A DNA stretch of 64,000 nt from Caulobacter sp. Root655 (GTDB taxonomy: Bacteria; Pseudomonadota; Alphaproteobacteria; Caulobacterales; Caulobacteraceae): NCBI RefSeq assembly GCF_001427665.1, contig NZ_LMHC01000001.1, forward strand, positions 436,780 to 500,779, in the 5' to 3' direction. Every line of letters starts with the position of its first letter. Positions within the stretch are counted from its first letter, which is position 1. Below, piece after piece: positions 44,119 to 53,225 of this stretch. The translations under genes and the position numbers were made by a program. Below the pieces are notes generated by a model. The model did not search any database. It was not told where the DNA came from and was given only the letters and a program-made list of their open reading frames with translations.

Positions 44119-45711
44119 GTGACTCAGCCGATCAACGACATCCTGATCGTCGGCGGCGGCACGGCCGGCTGGATCACGGCCGCCTACCTGGCCCGCCGCC
44201 TGGGCTCGATGCGGCCGGACGGGGTGCGCATCACCCTGATCGAGTCCAGCGAAATCGGCATCATCGGGGTGGGCGAGGGCACCTTCCCGACCATCCAGAA
44301 CACCATGCGGACCATCGGCGTCGACGAGGCGCGGTTCATGCGCGAGGCCGGGGCGGCCTTCAAGCAGGGCATCCGGTTCGTCGACTGGAAGACCGCGCCC
44401 CAGGACGGTGTTCACAGTCACTACTACCACCCCTTCGCCCAGCCCCGCCTGCTGAACGGCGGCCTGGACCTGGCGCCCTACTGGCTGATGGGCGAGGCCG
44501 GGAACATCCCGTTCTCCGACGCCGTCACCCTGCAGGACAAGGTTTGCGACGCGATGCGCGGGCCCAAGCGGGTCGACGACCCGCAGTACGGCGGGCCGAT
44601 GGCCTATGCCTACCACTTCGACGCGGGGAAGCTGGCCGGCCTGCTGCGCGACGTCGGCAAGGCCACCGGCGTCAAGCATCTGCTGGGCAACGTGCTGAGC
44701 GTCAACAAGACCGACGACGGGTCGATCGCCTCGGTCACCACCCGTGAGCACGGTGACCTGACCGCCGACCTCTATGTCGACTGCACCGGTTTCGCCGGCG
44801 CCCTGATCGGCGACGCCATGGGATCAGGCTGGATCGACAAGAGCGACGTGCTGTTCGTCGACCGGGCCCTGGCCCTGCAGGTCCCCTACGGCCGGCCCGA
44901 CGCGCCCGTCGCCACCACCACCATCTCCACCGCCCACGAAGCCGGCTGGACCTGGGATATCGGCCTGCCCGAACGCCGGGGCACGGGCTACGTCTATTCC
45001 AGTCGTCACACCACGGACGATCGAGCCGAGCAGATCCTGCGCGGCTATGTCGGCAAGGCCGGCGACGGCCTGACGCCGCGCCTGCTGAAGCTGAAGGTCG
45101 GCCACCGCGACCGGCACTGGGTCAAGAACTGCGTCGCGGTCGGCCTGTCGGGCGGCTTCCTGGAGCCGCTGGAATCCACCGGCATCGTGCTGATCGAGGC
45201 CGCCGCCTACATGCTGGCCCGCAACCTGCCGCGCCGGGGCGGGATGGAGGCGGCCGCCCGGCAGTTCAACACGGCGATGACCGACCGCTACCTGCGAGCC
45301 ATCGACTTCATCAAGCTGCACTACTGTCTCAGCCAGCGCACCGACAACAGCTTCTGGACCGACAACGCCGATCCGGCCTCGATCCCGGAGACCCTGCGCG
45401 ACCACCTGGCGATGTGGAGGCACCGGCCGCCGAACGTCTTCGATTTCCCCAACCTCCACGAGTCGTTCAAGTACTTCAATTACCAGTTCATCCTGTACGG
45501 CATGGGCTTCGCGACCCAGGTCGATCCCGCCGCCCACCTCCACGGCGAACTGGCTCGGGCCGACTTCATGCGGGTGCAGGAGGCCGGGGTCCGCGCCGCC
45601 GCCAGCCTGCCCGACCATCGCGCCTTGCTGACCCAGATCTACGCCCACGGCTTCAGCACCAAGGTCCCGGACGCCGCCATGGCCGAGGCCGCCGAAAGCC
45701 TGCGCCGGTGA
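44119..45711 (+). CDS. Tryptophan-halogenase-family flavoprotein
   Basis: About 530 residues. The N-terminal FAD motif is ILIVGGGTAGWITAAYLA. Halogenase hallmarks are present: K82 in GAAFKQGIRFVDW (position of the catalytic Lys that forms the chloramine), the W-x-W-x-I motif at W277/W279 (GWTWDIGLP) and GGFLEPLESTGI. It needs reduced flavin from a partner reductase that is not encoded here. Such proteins are frequent beside TonB receptors in caulobacters and sphingomonads, where their substrate is unknown. GGAGGG at 44107-44112 favours the GTG at 44119 over the ATG at 44113. Its stop overlaps the next start (GTGA). Confidence 0.9.
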   Translation: MTQPINDILIVGGGTAGWITAAYLARRLGSMRPDGVRITLIESSEIGIIGVGEGTFPTIQNTMRTIGVDEARFMREAGAAFKQGIRFVDWKTAPQDGVHSHYYHPFAQPRLLNGGLDLAPYWLMGEAGNIPFSDAVTLQDKVCDAMRGPKRVDDPQYGGPMAYAYHFDAGKLAGLLRDVGKATGVKHLLGNVLSVNKTDDGSIASVTTREHGDLTADLYVDCTGFAGALIGDAMGSGWIDKSDVLFVDRALALQVPYGRPDAPVATTTISTAHEAGWTWDIGLPERRGTGYVYSSRHTTDDRAEQILRGYVGKAGDGLTPRLLKLKVGHRDRHWVKNCVAVGLSGGFLEPLESTGIVLIEAAAYMLARNLPRRGGMEAAARQFNTAMTDRYLRAIDFIKLHYCLSQRTDNSFWTDNADPASIPETLRDHLAMWRHRPPNVFDFPNLHESFKYFNYQFILYGMGFATQVDPAAHLHGELARADFMRVQEAGVRAAASLPDHRALLTQIYAHGFSTKVPDAAMAEAAESLRR

Positions 45712-46424
45712 GCGAGCCGGCCTTCGACGCCGCCCAGGATCCGCATGTCGAGGTCCTGCGGGTCGGGGCCGAGCAGCATCCGGTGCTGCTGGTCGACGGC
45801 CTGCTGATCGGCGTCGAAGGCCTGGTCGACTTCGCCGCCGACACCGCCGTCCTCGCCCCGGTGAAGTCGGCCGCCAACTTCTATCCCGGCGTGCGCGCCC
45901 CCGCGCCCGGCGGCTATGTCCGGGCGCTGATCAAGGCCCTGCGGCCGCATCTGGCCCAGATGTTCGGCGCGCCGATCGGCGGCCAGGCCCACATCACCAG
46001 CGCGCTGTCCATGGCCACCCTGCCGGTCCAGGCCGCCAACCTGGCCCAACGTCTGCCGCACATCGACACCACCCAGCCCAACCAACTGGCGATCCTGCAC
46101 TATCTGTGCGGCCCCGAGCACGGCGGCACGGCCTTCTATCGCCACCGCGCCACGGGGTTCGAGGCGATCGGCCCCGATCGTGGCCCGGCCTATTTCGCCG
46201 CCCTGCGCGACGAGATCGCGGGCGGGGAGGCTTCGGGCGGTTACATCGTCGGGTCCAGCGACCTGTTCGAACAGACCGCCGCCGTCACGCCGGTGTTCAA
46301 CCGAGTGATCGTCTATGCCAGCAACCTGCTGCACGCCGGCGTGCTGCCCGATCGGCCGCTGAGCCAGGACCCGCGCCTGGGCCGGCTGACGGCCAACACC
46401 TTCTTCCGTTTCGAGCCGCGCTGA
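45708..46424 (+). CDS. DUF6445-like protein coupled to the halogenase
   Basis: A 238-residue protein starting at GTG 45708 inside the halogenase stop. It has HPVLLVDGLLIGVEGLVDFA near the start and a later HYLCGPEHGGTAFYRHRATG, where the H-x(10)-R spacing resembles 2-oxoglutarate/Fe(II) oxygenase-like beta-barrel proteins (prolyl-hydroxylase style GGTxFY followed by ...RVIVYASNLLHAG). Genes of this type often follow tryptophan-halogenase-like genes in TonB-receptor loci. That suggests the two act on one substrate, but neither activity nor substrate is known. Confidence 0.75.
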   Translation: MSEPAFDAAQDPHVEVLRVGAEQHPVLLVDGLLIGVEGLVDFAADTAVLAPVKSAANFYPGVRAPAPGGYVRALIKALRPHLAQMFGAPIGGQAHITSALSMATLPVQAANLAQRLPHIDTTQPNQLAILHYLCGPEHGGTAFYRHRATGFEAIGPDRGPAYFAALRDEIAGGEASGGYIVGSSDLFEQTAAVTPVFNRVIVYASNLLHAGVLPDRPLSQDPRLGRLTANTFFRFEPR

Positions 46425-46574
46425 CCCGCAAGCCCCGCGCCGTCCACGCAAGGTCGGAGCAAAGAAAGTGCAAGTCACGGCAATCGCGTCCAATCGCCGG
46501 GCCGGCGAAACGCCTAGCGTTCCTCCGGGTCCGCCAAGCCAGGCGGGCCGGATCGACAGCCGAGAGACGGGCCC

Positions 46575-47588
46575 ATGACCACTTCTTCCGACGGGACGCC
46601 CTCCGGCGAAATGGAGGACCTGTCGCGGCGCGGCGTCGTCACCGGCGGCCTCGGTCTGGTCCTGATGGCCGCCGCCGTCCCGTCGCTCGCGCCGTCCGCA
46701 TCCTCCGCGGCCACGCCCCAGGCGTCGCCCAAAGCTCCAGGAGCCACCATGAGCAGCAGCACCATCAAGACCAAGGACGGGACCGAGATCTACTACAAGG
46801 ACTGGGGTCCCAAGACCGCCCAGCCGATCGTCTTCCACCACGGCTGGCCGCTGAGCGGCGACGACTGGGACGGCCAGATGATGTTCTTCCTGGGCCAGGG
46901 CTTCCGGGTCATCGCCCATGACCGGCGCGGCCACGGCCGCTCGTCCCAGACCGACACCGGCAACGAGATGGACACCTACGCCGCCGACGTCGCGGCCCTG
47001 GCGGCCCATCTCGACCTGAAGAACGTCATCCACGTCGGCCACTCGACCGGCGGCGGCGAAGTGGCGCGCTACGTGGCGCAATATGGCGGCGGCGGCCCGG
47101 TGGCCAAGGCCGTGCTGATCAGCGCCGTGCCGCCGATCATGCTCAAGACCCCCGCCAATCCGGGCGGCCTGCCGATCGAGGTGTTCGACGGCTTCCGCGC
47201 CGCCCAGGTCGCCAACCGCGCCCAGTTCTTCCGCGACGTCGCCGCCGGCCCGTTCTACGGCTTCAACCGTCCCGGCGCGAAGGTCTCCCCGGCCGTCGTC
47301 GACAACTGGTGGCGCCAGGGCATGATGGGCGGGACCAAGGCCCACTACGATTGCATCAAGGCCTTCTCCGAGACCGACTTCACCGAGGACCTCAAGAAGA
47401 TCGACGTACCGGTGCTGGTGCTGCACGGCGAGGACGACCAGATCGTGCCGATCGCCGACAGCGCCCCGCTGTCGGCCAAGCTGCTCAAGCACGGCACGCT
47501 GAAAACCTATCCGGGCCTGCCGCACGGCATGTGCACGACCCACCCGGAGGTGATCAATCCGGACCTGCTGGCCTTCTTCAAGGCTTAG
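46575..47588 (+). CDS. Tat-exported alpha/beta hydrolase (non-haem chloroperoxidase-like)
   Basis: A 337-residue protein with a twin-arginine signal ([20 protein letters not shown]) followed by an Ala/Ser-rich spacer and an alpha/beta hydrolase domain of about 275 residues. The catalytic serine is in GHSTGGGE, the histidine in GLPHGM and the aspartate in [21 protein letters not shown] gives the oxyanion loop. The closest family I recognise is the cofactor-free haloperoxidase/arylesterase group. Exported versions are less common than cytosolic ones. A 150-bp gap separates it from the DUF6445-like gene. An internal Met (MSSSTIKTK) would give a cytosolic form if used as start. Confidence 0.88.
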   Translation: MTTSSDGTPSGEMEDLSRRGVVTGGLGLVLMAAAVPSLAPSASSAATPQASPKAPGATMSSSTIKTKDGTEIYYKDWGPKTAQPIVFHHGWPLSGDDWDGQMMFFLGQGFRVIAHDRRGHGRSSQTDTGNEMDTYAADVAALAAHLDLKNVIHVGHSTGGGEVARYVAQYGGGGPVAKAVLISAVPPIMLKTPANPGGLPIEVFDGFRAAQVANRAQFFRDVAAGPFYGFNRPGAKVSPAVVDNWWRQGMMGGTKAHYDCIKAFSETDFTEDLKKIDVPVLVLHGEDDQIVPIADSAPLSAKLLKHGTLKTYPGLPHGMCTTHPEVINPDLLAFFKA

Positions 47589-47607
47589 GGGTTTCGACTG
47601 GAGGTTG

Positions 47608-47638
47608 GAAGGGCGCCCGCTTCCGGCGGGCGCCCTTC
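47608..47638. terminator. GC-rich hairpin after the hydrolase gene
   Basis: A perfect 13-bp stem GAAGGGCGCCCGC/GCGGGCGCCCTTC with a TTCCG loop, 20 bases after the stop. A short T-rich tail (TTCTGG) follows on plus. Probable transcription end of the hydrolase gene. Confidence 0.65.
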
Positions 47639-47658
47639 TGGCTACAGCTCCATGGCAC

Positions 47659-47761
47659 TGTCATCCCGGGCGGAGCGAAGCGTAGACCCGGGACCGACGC
47701 GTGAACGCATGCGCTTCCGGCGGTCCCGGATCGGCGCGCTATGCGCTTGCCCGGGATGACA
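47659..47761. repeat. Inverted repeat, TGTCATCCCGG family (long copy)
   Basis: Arms TGTCATCCCGGGC (47659-47671) and GCCCGGGATGACA (47749-47761) enclose about 77 bp with inner palindromes (GGGACCG/CGGTCCC, GCGCATGCGTTCAC-type). It lies between the convergent hydrolase and glucosidase genes. Related to the shorter element at 57494-57533. Confidence 0.8.
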
Positions 47762-47774
47762 ACGGAGGGGTGGT

Positions 47775-49472
47775 TCAAGCCGTCCGCACCGCCAGGATCA
47801 CCGACGTCCACCCCGCCAGCGTCACCACCTGACCCTCGACCTGGCCCTCGACCTCGGCCTCGCCGAACACCACGCCGTCGACGGTCAAGCGGCCGGGCAA
47901 CGCGTAGCGCACCGTCTCGCGTCCGAAGTTCAGCACCACCACCAGCCCCGCGCCGCGCCGATAGGCGAAGACCTGCTCGTGCTCCGGATCGAGGTCCTCA
48001 TAGGTCCCATCCCGCAGGTCCGCCGAGCCCCGCCGCCAGGCGATCAGGGCGCGGCAGTGGTTCAGCACCGAGTCCGGCCGCGCGGCCTGGTCCTGGGCGT
48101 TGATGGCCGCCGCATTGGGATTGACCGCCAGCCACGGCTTGCCCGTCGTGAAGCCGCCGTGCGGGCCGGCCGTCCACTGCATCGGGGTGCGGGCGTTGTC
48201 GCGGCCCATGGCCCGGGCGTTGGCCAGGTATTCCGCCTCCGACACCCGCCCGGCCAGGTCGCGCCAGCGGCCGGCCACCTCCAGGTCGTCGAAATCGTCC
48301 AGGCTCTCGAACGGAGAGTTGGTCATCCCCAGCTCCTCGCCCTGATAGAGGAACGGCGTGCCGCGCTGGGTGAGGATCAGGGTGTTGAGGACCTTGGCCG
48401 AGCGCTCGACCCAGGCCGGGTCGTCGTCGCCGAAGTGCGAGACCGAGCGCGGGTTGTCGTGGTTGGACAGGAACTGGGTGTTCCAGCCGTAAGGCCCGAC
48501 CGCCGCGTCCAGCTGGCTGTACAGCGCCTTGAGCCGAGGCAGGGTCCAGGAGGTCTTGCGCCAGCCGTCGATGTCCATGCGGACGATGTCGAAATTGATC
48601 ACCAGGTCGAGCTCGCCGCGCCGGCTGTCGATCAGGTCGCGGGCCGCGTCGGGGGGCACCCCGAACGCCTCGCCGACCGTCAGGGTGTCGTAGTGCGCCA
48701 GCACCTCGCGGCGCATCTCGCGCAGATGGTCGTGCAGCCTGGGGCCCGAGGCGTAGACGAACTGCGGCGCGCGACGCTGGGCCGGTGTCAGGTCGGGCAG
48801 GCCGGGCTGCTTGGCGATGAACGGGATGACGTCCATCCGGAAGCCCGACACCCCCTTGTCCAGCCAGAACCGCATCAGGTCGTACACTTCGGCCCGGACC
48901 TCGGGGTTCTCCCAGTTGAGGTCCGGCTGCTTGGCGGCGAAATAGTGCAGGTAGTACTGGCCGGTCGCCGCATCCTGCGTCCAGGCCGGACCGCCGAAGA
49001 AGGCCGGGTAGTTGTTGGGCGGCCCCCCGCCCTGACTGCCTTCCTTGCCGTCGCGCCAGATGTAGTAGTCGCGGTAGGGGTTGTCCCGGCTCTTGCGGCT
49101 CTCGACGAACCAGGCGTGCTCGTCGCTGGTGTGGTTGACCACCAGGTCGATGATCAGCCGCATGCCGCGGGCCATCATCCCGGCCAGCATCGTGTCGAAG
49201 TCGGCCATGGTCCCGAACCGCGCCATCACCTTGCGGTAGTCGCGGACGTCATAGCCGTTGTCGGCGTTGGGACTGTCGAAGTGCGGCGACAGCCAGACCA
49301 CGTCGACGCCGAGGTCCTTCAGGTGGTCGAGCCTGGCGGTGATGCCCGGGATGTCGCCGATCCCGTCGCCGTTGGAGTCCATGAACGAGCGGGGATAGAT
49401 CTGGTAGACGACGGCGTCCTTCCACCAGGGACGGGGGGCGTCCAGCGGCGTCTGGCGATCATCACGGCTCAC
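47775..49472 (-). CDS. GH13 alpha-glucosidase
   Basis: A 565-residue cytosolic or periplasmic alpha-glucosidase/oligo-1,6-glucosidase type enzyme. GH13 motifs in order: DVVWLSPHFDSPNADNGYDV, LIIDLVVNHTSDEH, GVSGFRMDVIPF (nucleophile Asp), TVGEAFG (acid/base Glu) and FLSNHDNPRS (transition-state Asp). It has no visible signal peptide. The ORF runs to 49643, but its first about 30 codons are the antisense of the tRNA-Ser gene; GTG 49472, with GGGAGAG seven bases upstream, is the likely start. Confidence 0.9.
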   Translation of the reverse strand: MSRDDRQTPLDAPRPWWKDAVVYQIYPRSFMDSNGDGIGDIPGITARLDHLKDLGVDVVWLSPHFDSPNADNGYDVRDYRKVMARFGTMADFDTMLAGMMARGMRLIIDLVVNHTSDEHAWFVESRKSRDNPYRDYYIWRDGKEGSQGGGPPNNYPAFFGGPAWTQDAATGQYYLHYFAAKQPDLNWENPEVRAEVYDLMRFWLDKGVSGFRMDVIPFIAKQPGLPDLTPAQRRAPQFVYASGPRLHDHLREMRREVLAHYDTLTVGEAFGVPPDAARDLIDSRRGELDLVINFDIVRMDIDGWRKTSWTLPRLKALYSQLDAAVGPYGWNTQFLSNHDNPRSVSHFGDDDPAWVERSAKVLNTLILTQRGTPFLYQGEELGMTNSPFESLDDFDDLEVAGRWRDLAGRVSEAEYLANARAMGRDNARTPMQWTAGPHGGFTTGKPWLAVNPNAAAINAQDQAARPDSVLNHCRALIAWRRGSADLRDGTYEDLDPEHEQVFAYRRGAGLVVVLNFGRETVRYALPGRLTVDGVVFGEAEVEGQVEGQVVTLAGWTSVILAVRTA

Positions 49473-49559
49473 GAAGCGACTCTCCCTGACGCACGGCGTA
49501 CAGAACGAGACGCTACCGCGCCGAAGCGTGGTCGTCGCGAAGGTTGTCGATGAGGTTAG

Positions 49560-49649
<90 letters not shown>

Positions 49650-49786
49650 AGGGGGTCTTCAGGGGTCGCCCGGGGGCGGCCTTGAGTGAGGGCGGGATAC
49701 CTAGCGGCGTCGCCGGAAGAGCGCAAGGGCCTGTGACACGCTTTTGTGTCGCGGGGCGCGGTTTCCCGGTTCAGCGCCCACCGCGC

Positions 49787-50212
49787 CTAGGCTTTCGGGT
49801 ACAGAACCATCTGGGTGCAGCGGAAAAGCGCGATGGTCTTGCCGGTGGCCTCGGCGGTGACGACGGCGTCCCAGACCTGGGTGGTGCGGCCGCCATGGAC
49901 CAGGCGGGCCTCGGCGGCGACGCCGTCGCCCTCGCGCGCCGTGCCCAGGAAGTTGGACTTCAATTCGAGGGTCGTGAAGCCGCTGGCCCCTTCGGGCAGC
50001 GAGACCACGCAGCCGTAGCCGCAGGCGCTGTCGGCCAGGGCGATCACGCTGGCGGCGTGCAGGAAGCCGTTGGGGGCCATGTGATGCCGGGCGACGGTCA
50101 TCCGGCCGCACACCAGGCCGGCGACGGCCGTGCTCCATTCCAGGCCCAGGAGGCCTGGCAGGGCGCCGACCTGGGCGGCGGTCAGCTGGGCGCTTCTATC
50201 GGTGTCGGTCAT
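49787..50212 (-). CDS. PaaI-like hotdog-fold thioesterase
   Basis: A 141-residue single hotdog domain. ARHHMAPNGFLHAASVIALADSACG contains the H-x-N-x-x-G-x-x-H-A pattern and catalytic Asp of PaaI/YbgC-type acyl-CoA thioesterases, and TTLELKSNFLG follows. Substrates in this family are aryl- or acyl-CoA esters; none can be assigned. The chosen start is MTDTDRS at 50212; an in-frame ATG at 50245 gives eleven further residues. It lies 68 bases downstream of the degenerate MBL gene on the same strand, so the two may be co-transcribed. Confidence 0.85.
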   Translation of the reverse strand: MTDTDRSAQLTAAQVGALPGLLGLEWSTAVAGLVCGRMTVARHHMAPNGFLHAASVIALADSACGYGCVVSLPEGASGFTTLELKSNFLGTAREGDGVAAEARLVHGGRTTQVWDAVVTAEATGKTIALFRCTQMVLYPKA

Positions 50213-50280
50213 GGTGGCAATCCAGATGCTTCGTATGCGAAACATCTAGGTGCGAAGGCTGGCCTCGCGCAAGTTAGTTT

Positions 50281-51123
50281 TTAAATAGAACTGATGTCGA
50301 CCGGCTGGAACCGCAGGCCGTCGTCGTCGGCGGGCGGCAGGCGGAAGGCCCGGATTCCGACCTGCAGGGCAGGGGCGGTCATCGGGCCGGGCGAGGCCAG
50401 GGCGGCCGCGCGGCGGGCCGCGAAGGCCTGGGCGGGGACGGCGTCGCCGGCGTCGACATTGCCGGCGCGGTGATCGGCGACCGTGGCGCTCCAGGCGTCG
50501 CCGTCGGCCCCGACCTGGCCGCTCAGCAGCCGGGTCTGGGGCGGCAGGGCCAGCAGCAGGCGGGCGGCGGCGTGCAGGCCCTCGGCGTCGGCGCCGGGCG
50601 CATCGCTGTCGCCCAGGCCCTGGTCCGGCGGCAGGATGGCCGCGCCGGTGAACACGACGTTGCCGATCCGGTAGGCCACGGCGCCGGGCAGGCGGCCGGG
50701 CAGGGCGATGGCGGTGATCTCGACGCCGCCCATCGGCAGGGCCTCGCCGTCCTGGGCCAGCTTGTCGAAGTCCCAGCCGTCGAGGTCGACGCCGTCGGCG
50801 CCGAGCACCGGGACCAGGCGCTTGAGGCTGTCGAGCACGCCGGCCCCGATGCAGATCGAGGCGCCGGTCTCGTACTTCACGTGGCCGGCAGCCGAGATGT
50901 GGCCGGTGTGGACGCCGGTCTCGAGGATCCAGGTGGGGCCCAGGTCGCGGGCCCGGGCGTCGGCGATGATCGCGTCGACGAAGCGGGTGTCGACGGCCTG
51001 GGTCAGCGGATCATAGTCGAGCACGGGGTCGACGAAGGCGCAGAGCAGGGTGGCTGGGTCGGCGATCAGATAGGTCACCCGACCAGTGGCGGGGTGATGG
51101 AAAGCGGTTATTTCCGGCTGCAT
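50281..51123 (-). CDS. Degenerate metallo-beta-lactamase-fold protein (persulfide-dioxygenase-like)
   Basis: A 280-residue protein whose layout matches the ETHE1/Blh branch of the MBL fold: ATGRVTYLIADPATLLCAFVDP, WILETGVHTGHISAAG, ALPGRLPGAVAYRIGNVVF and FTGAAILPP. Comparison with the canonical motifs shows losses at metal sites. ETHVHADH has become ETGVHTGH (His70 to Gly, Asp74 to Gly; H72 and H75 kept), TPGHTPGS has become LPGRLPGA (His to Arg144), and FTGDTL has become FTGAAI (Asp to Ala161). It cannot bind the usual iron centre. A binding or regulatory role for a former persulfide enzyme is possible. It is intact, with normal codon use. Confidence 0.85.
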   Translation of the reverse strand: MQPEITAFHHPATGRVTYLIADPATLLCAFVDPVLDYDPLTQAVDTRFVDAIIADARARDLGPTWILETGVHTGHISAAGHVKYETGASICIGAGVLDSLKRLVPVLGADGVDLDGWDFDKLAQDGEALPMGGVEITAIALPGRLPGAVAYRIGNVVFTGAAILPPDQGLGDSDAPGADAEGLHAAARLLLALPPQTRLLSGQVGADGDAWSATVADHRAGNVDAGDAVPAQAFAARRAAALASPGPMTAPALQVGIRAFRLPPADDDGLRFQPVDISSI

Positions 51124-51236
51124 GCTTACGCCCGATAGTGCCCGAGGATCGGCACCTTGACCGCAAGCTCTTAAGTATAGGCGAACGCCGATCTAGTTCA
51201 TTCGTCCGCGAGGCGATTGGTCGCGACCCGTAGGCG

Positions 51237-51977
51237 TCAAGGGCGATCGGCGGCCGTGCAGGTGCGGGCGTCGCCGCGCATCTGGGTCACCCAGGGCGGC
51301 TCGACATAGCGGTCGCCGTCGCGGAAGCCGGGCGCGCAGCCTTCGGGCGTGTCGCTCTTCGAGCGGCCGCCGCCGCGCATGTCGAGCGACAGGGCCAGGG
51401 ACTGCGAGGTTCCACCGCGTGGGCCCCAGCCGTAGCCGCCGTCATAGCCGCCGAGCCCGTCATAGCCGTAGCCGCCGCCGTAACCGTAGCCATAGCCCCG
51501 GCCGTGCTTGCCGTAGTCGGTCTGGCCGACCGCGATGCCCAGGGTGCTGGCCTCGCCGATCGGGATCAGGGTCGAGACATAGCCGCTGCGATAGCCGCCG
51601 GTGCCGATGCTGACGCCGGTCTCGCCGTGGATCTGGCGCTTGCCGTCCGGACCCAGGGGGTAGCCGTTGACGTCGACGTTCGGACGCATGGCGTAGCCGT
51701 TCGGGCCGTTATCGACCCGCTCGATCGGCGGGGAGTCGGCCAGCCAGGCGGCGACCTGGTCCTGGGTGCTCACCGGCTTGGCCGCGCGGGCGGCCTCGGC
51801 CTGGACCTTGGCGTCGGCCTGAGCCTTGGCGATCTCGGCCTCGGTGGGCGGCTTGGCGGCGGTGCGCGAGGCGGTGGCGACGACCTCGTCGGAGGCGTCG
51901 CGGGCCAGGGCGACGCCCGGCAGGGCCAGGGGCGCGGCCAGAAGCGCGAAAGCGAGGGCGAAACGGGACGCGAGCAT
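51237..51977 (-). CDS. Gly/Tyr-rich secreted protein
   Basis: A 246-residue precursor with a Sec signal peptide (MLASRFALAFALLAAPLALPGVALA). The mature chain has an Ala/Lys/Glu helix (PTEAEIAKAQADAKVQAEAA), a region with TGVSIGTGGYRSGYVSTLIPIGEAS, and a low-complexity Gly/Tyr stretch (about 160-185). It ends with two cysteines (EGCAPGF and ARTCTAADRP). No family recognised. ATG 51977 is preferred, with GGAGG eight bases upstream, over the ORF start at 52085, which lies inside the upstream gene. It is 94 bases downstream of the RluD gene. Confidence 0.75.
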   Translation of the reverse strand: MLASRFALAFALLAAPLALPGVALARDASDEVVATASRTAAKPPTEAEIAKAQADAKVQAEAARAAKPVSTQDQVAAWLADSPPIERVDNGPNGYAMRPNVDVNGYPLGPDGKRQIHGETGVSIGTGGYRSGYVSTLIPIGEASTLGIAVGQTDYGKHGRGYGYGYGGGYGYDGLGGYDGGYGWGPRGGTSQSLALSLDMRGGGRSKSDTPEGCAPGFRDGDRYVEPPWVTQMRGDARTCTAADRP

Positions 51978-52071
51978 GGACGTAACCTCCGACCGTTCCA
52001 CCTTGGACCCGGCCGTGAGCCGAATTAGGGCCTTAATGTATCGGAACCGCAAGGTGTAGCTGGGGTGGCGA

Positions 52072-53172
52072 TCACAGCGCTTCAAGGGCCGCCTCCAGCG
52101 CCGCCATGTCGGGCGGCAGCGGGGTCTCGAAGCGCAGGGTCTCGCCGGTGATCGGATGGACGAAGCCCAGCACGGCGGCGTGCAGGGCCTGGCGGGCGAA
52201 ACCGATCTCCTGGATCGCCGCCTTGACCGGCGCGGCCGGCGCGCCGGCCCCGTAGACCGGGTCGCCCAGGCAGGGCGCGCCCTTGCTGGCCATGTGGACG
52301 CGGATCTGGTGGGTGCGGCCGGTCTCCAGCCGGCAGGCGACCCGGGCGGCCAGCGGCTTGGCGGCGGGGCCGAAGGTCTTTTCCACGCGATAGTGGGTGG
52401 TCGCCTCCCGGCCGCCGGTCTTCAGCACCGCCATCTTCTTGCGGTCGCCGGGCGAGCGGCCCAGGCGGGTCTGGATCGTGCCGACCACCGGGTGCGGCGC
52501 GCCGCGGGTCAGGGCCAGGTACATGCGATCGATGTCGTGCTCGGCGAACAGCGCCGACAGTCCCTGGTGGGCGGCGTCGGTCTTGGCCGCGACCATCACG
52601 CCCGAGGTCTCCTTGTCCAGCCGGTGGACGATCCCGGGGCGGGCGACGCCGCCGATCCCCGACAGGCTGTCGCCGCAGTGGTGCAGCAGGGCGTTGACCA
52701 GGGTGCCGGTCTCGCAGCCGGGGGCCGGGTGGGCCGCCATGCCGGCCGGCTTGTCGATGACGATGAGATAGGCGTCCTCGTAGAGCACGCTCAGCGGAAT
52801 GTCCTCGGGCAGCGGCTCGGCGGCGACCGGCGGCGGCACCACCACCGCATAGGTCCCGGCCACGGCCTTGGCCGAGCCATTGGTCAGCGGGACGGCGGCG
52901 CGGCCCGGGGTCGCCAGCGACACCTGGCCGGCGGCGATCAGCGCCTGCAGCCGGGCCCGCGACAGGTCCGGCGCGGCGGTGGCCAGGGCCTTGTCCAGCC
53001 GCTGGCCGGCCAGGTCGGCCTCCAGGACGATCAGCAGCGTCTCGCCGGTCCCGGCGCCGGCTTCCTGGGCGTCGAAGTCCTCCAGTTCGTCGTCTGGCGT
53101 CGTCAAGGGGGGCGGCGGCTCGCTCAAGGTCGTCTTCACGGCTCCGTCACGGGGATGTCGCGTCGGCGACAT
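52072..53172 (-). CDS. RluD-family 23S rRNA pseudouridine synthase
   Basis: A 366-residue RNA-modifying enzyme. An N-terminal S4 RNA-binding domain (about 50-112; GQRLDKALATAAPDLSRARL) precedes the RluA/RluD catalytic domain with YEDAYLIVIDKPAGMAAHPAPG, the catalytic Asp in HRLDKETSGVMV, and CRLETGRTHQIRVH. The extra 45 residues at the N-terminus are acidic and unstructured; a GTG at 53139 could be the true start. Which uridines it modifies cannot be told from sequence, though the S4 plus catalytic layout fits RluD (helix 69). Confidence 0.9.
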   Translation of the reverse strand: MSPTRHPRDGAVKTTLSEPPPPLTTPDDELEDFDAQEAGAGTGETLLIVLEADLAGQRLDKALATAAPDLSRARLQALIAAGQVSLATPGRAAVPLTNGSAKAVAGTYAVVVPPPVAAEPLPEDIPLSVLYEDAYLIVIDKPAGMAAHPAPGCETGTLVNALLHHCGDSLSGIGGVARPGIVHRLDKETSGVMVAAKTDAAHQGLSALFAEHDIDRMYLALTRGAPHPVVGTIQTRLGRSPGDRKKMAVLKTGGREATTHYRVEKTFGPAAKPLAARVACRLETGRTHQIRVHMASKGAPCLGDPVYGAGAPAAPVKAAIQEIGFARQALHAAVLGFVHPITGETLRFETPLPPDMAALEAALEAL

Positions 53173-53225
53173 CGCCCACGCCTAACGGCTCAGGTTCAAA
53201 GCCTTGCGTACGAAGGGGATAGTCG

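Noticed and set aside
46425..46574. Extra small gene between the DUF6445-like gene and the hydrolase
   Set aside because: No frame with a start and SD, and the overlapping plus-strand frame is a shadow.
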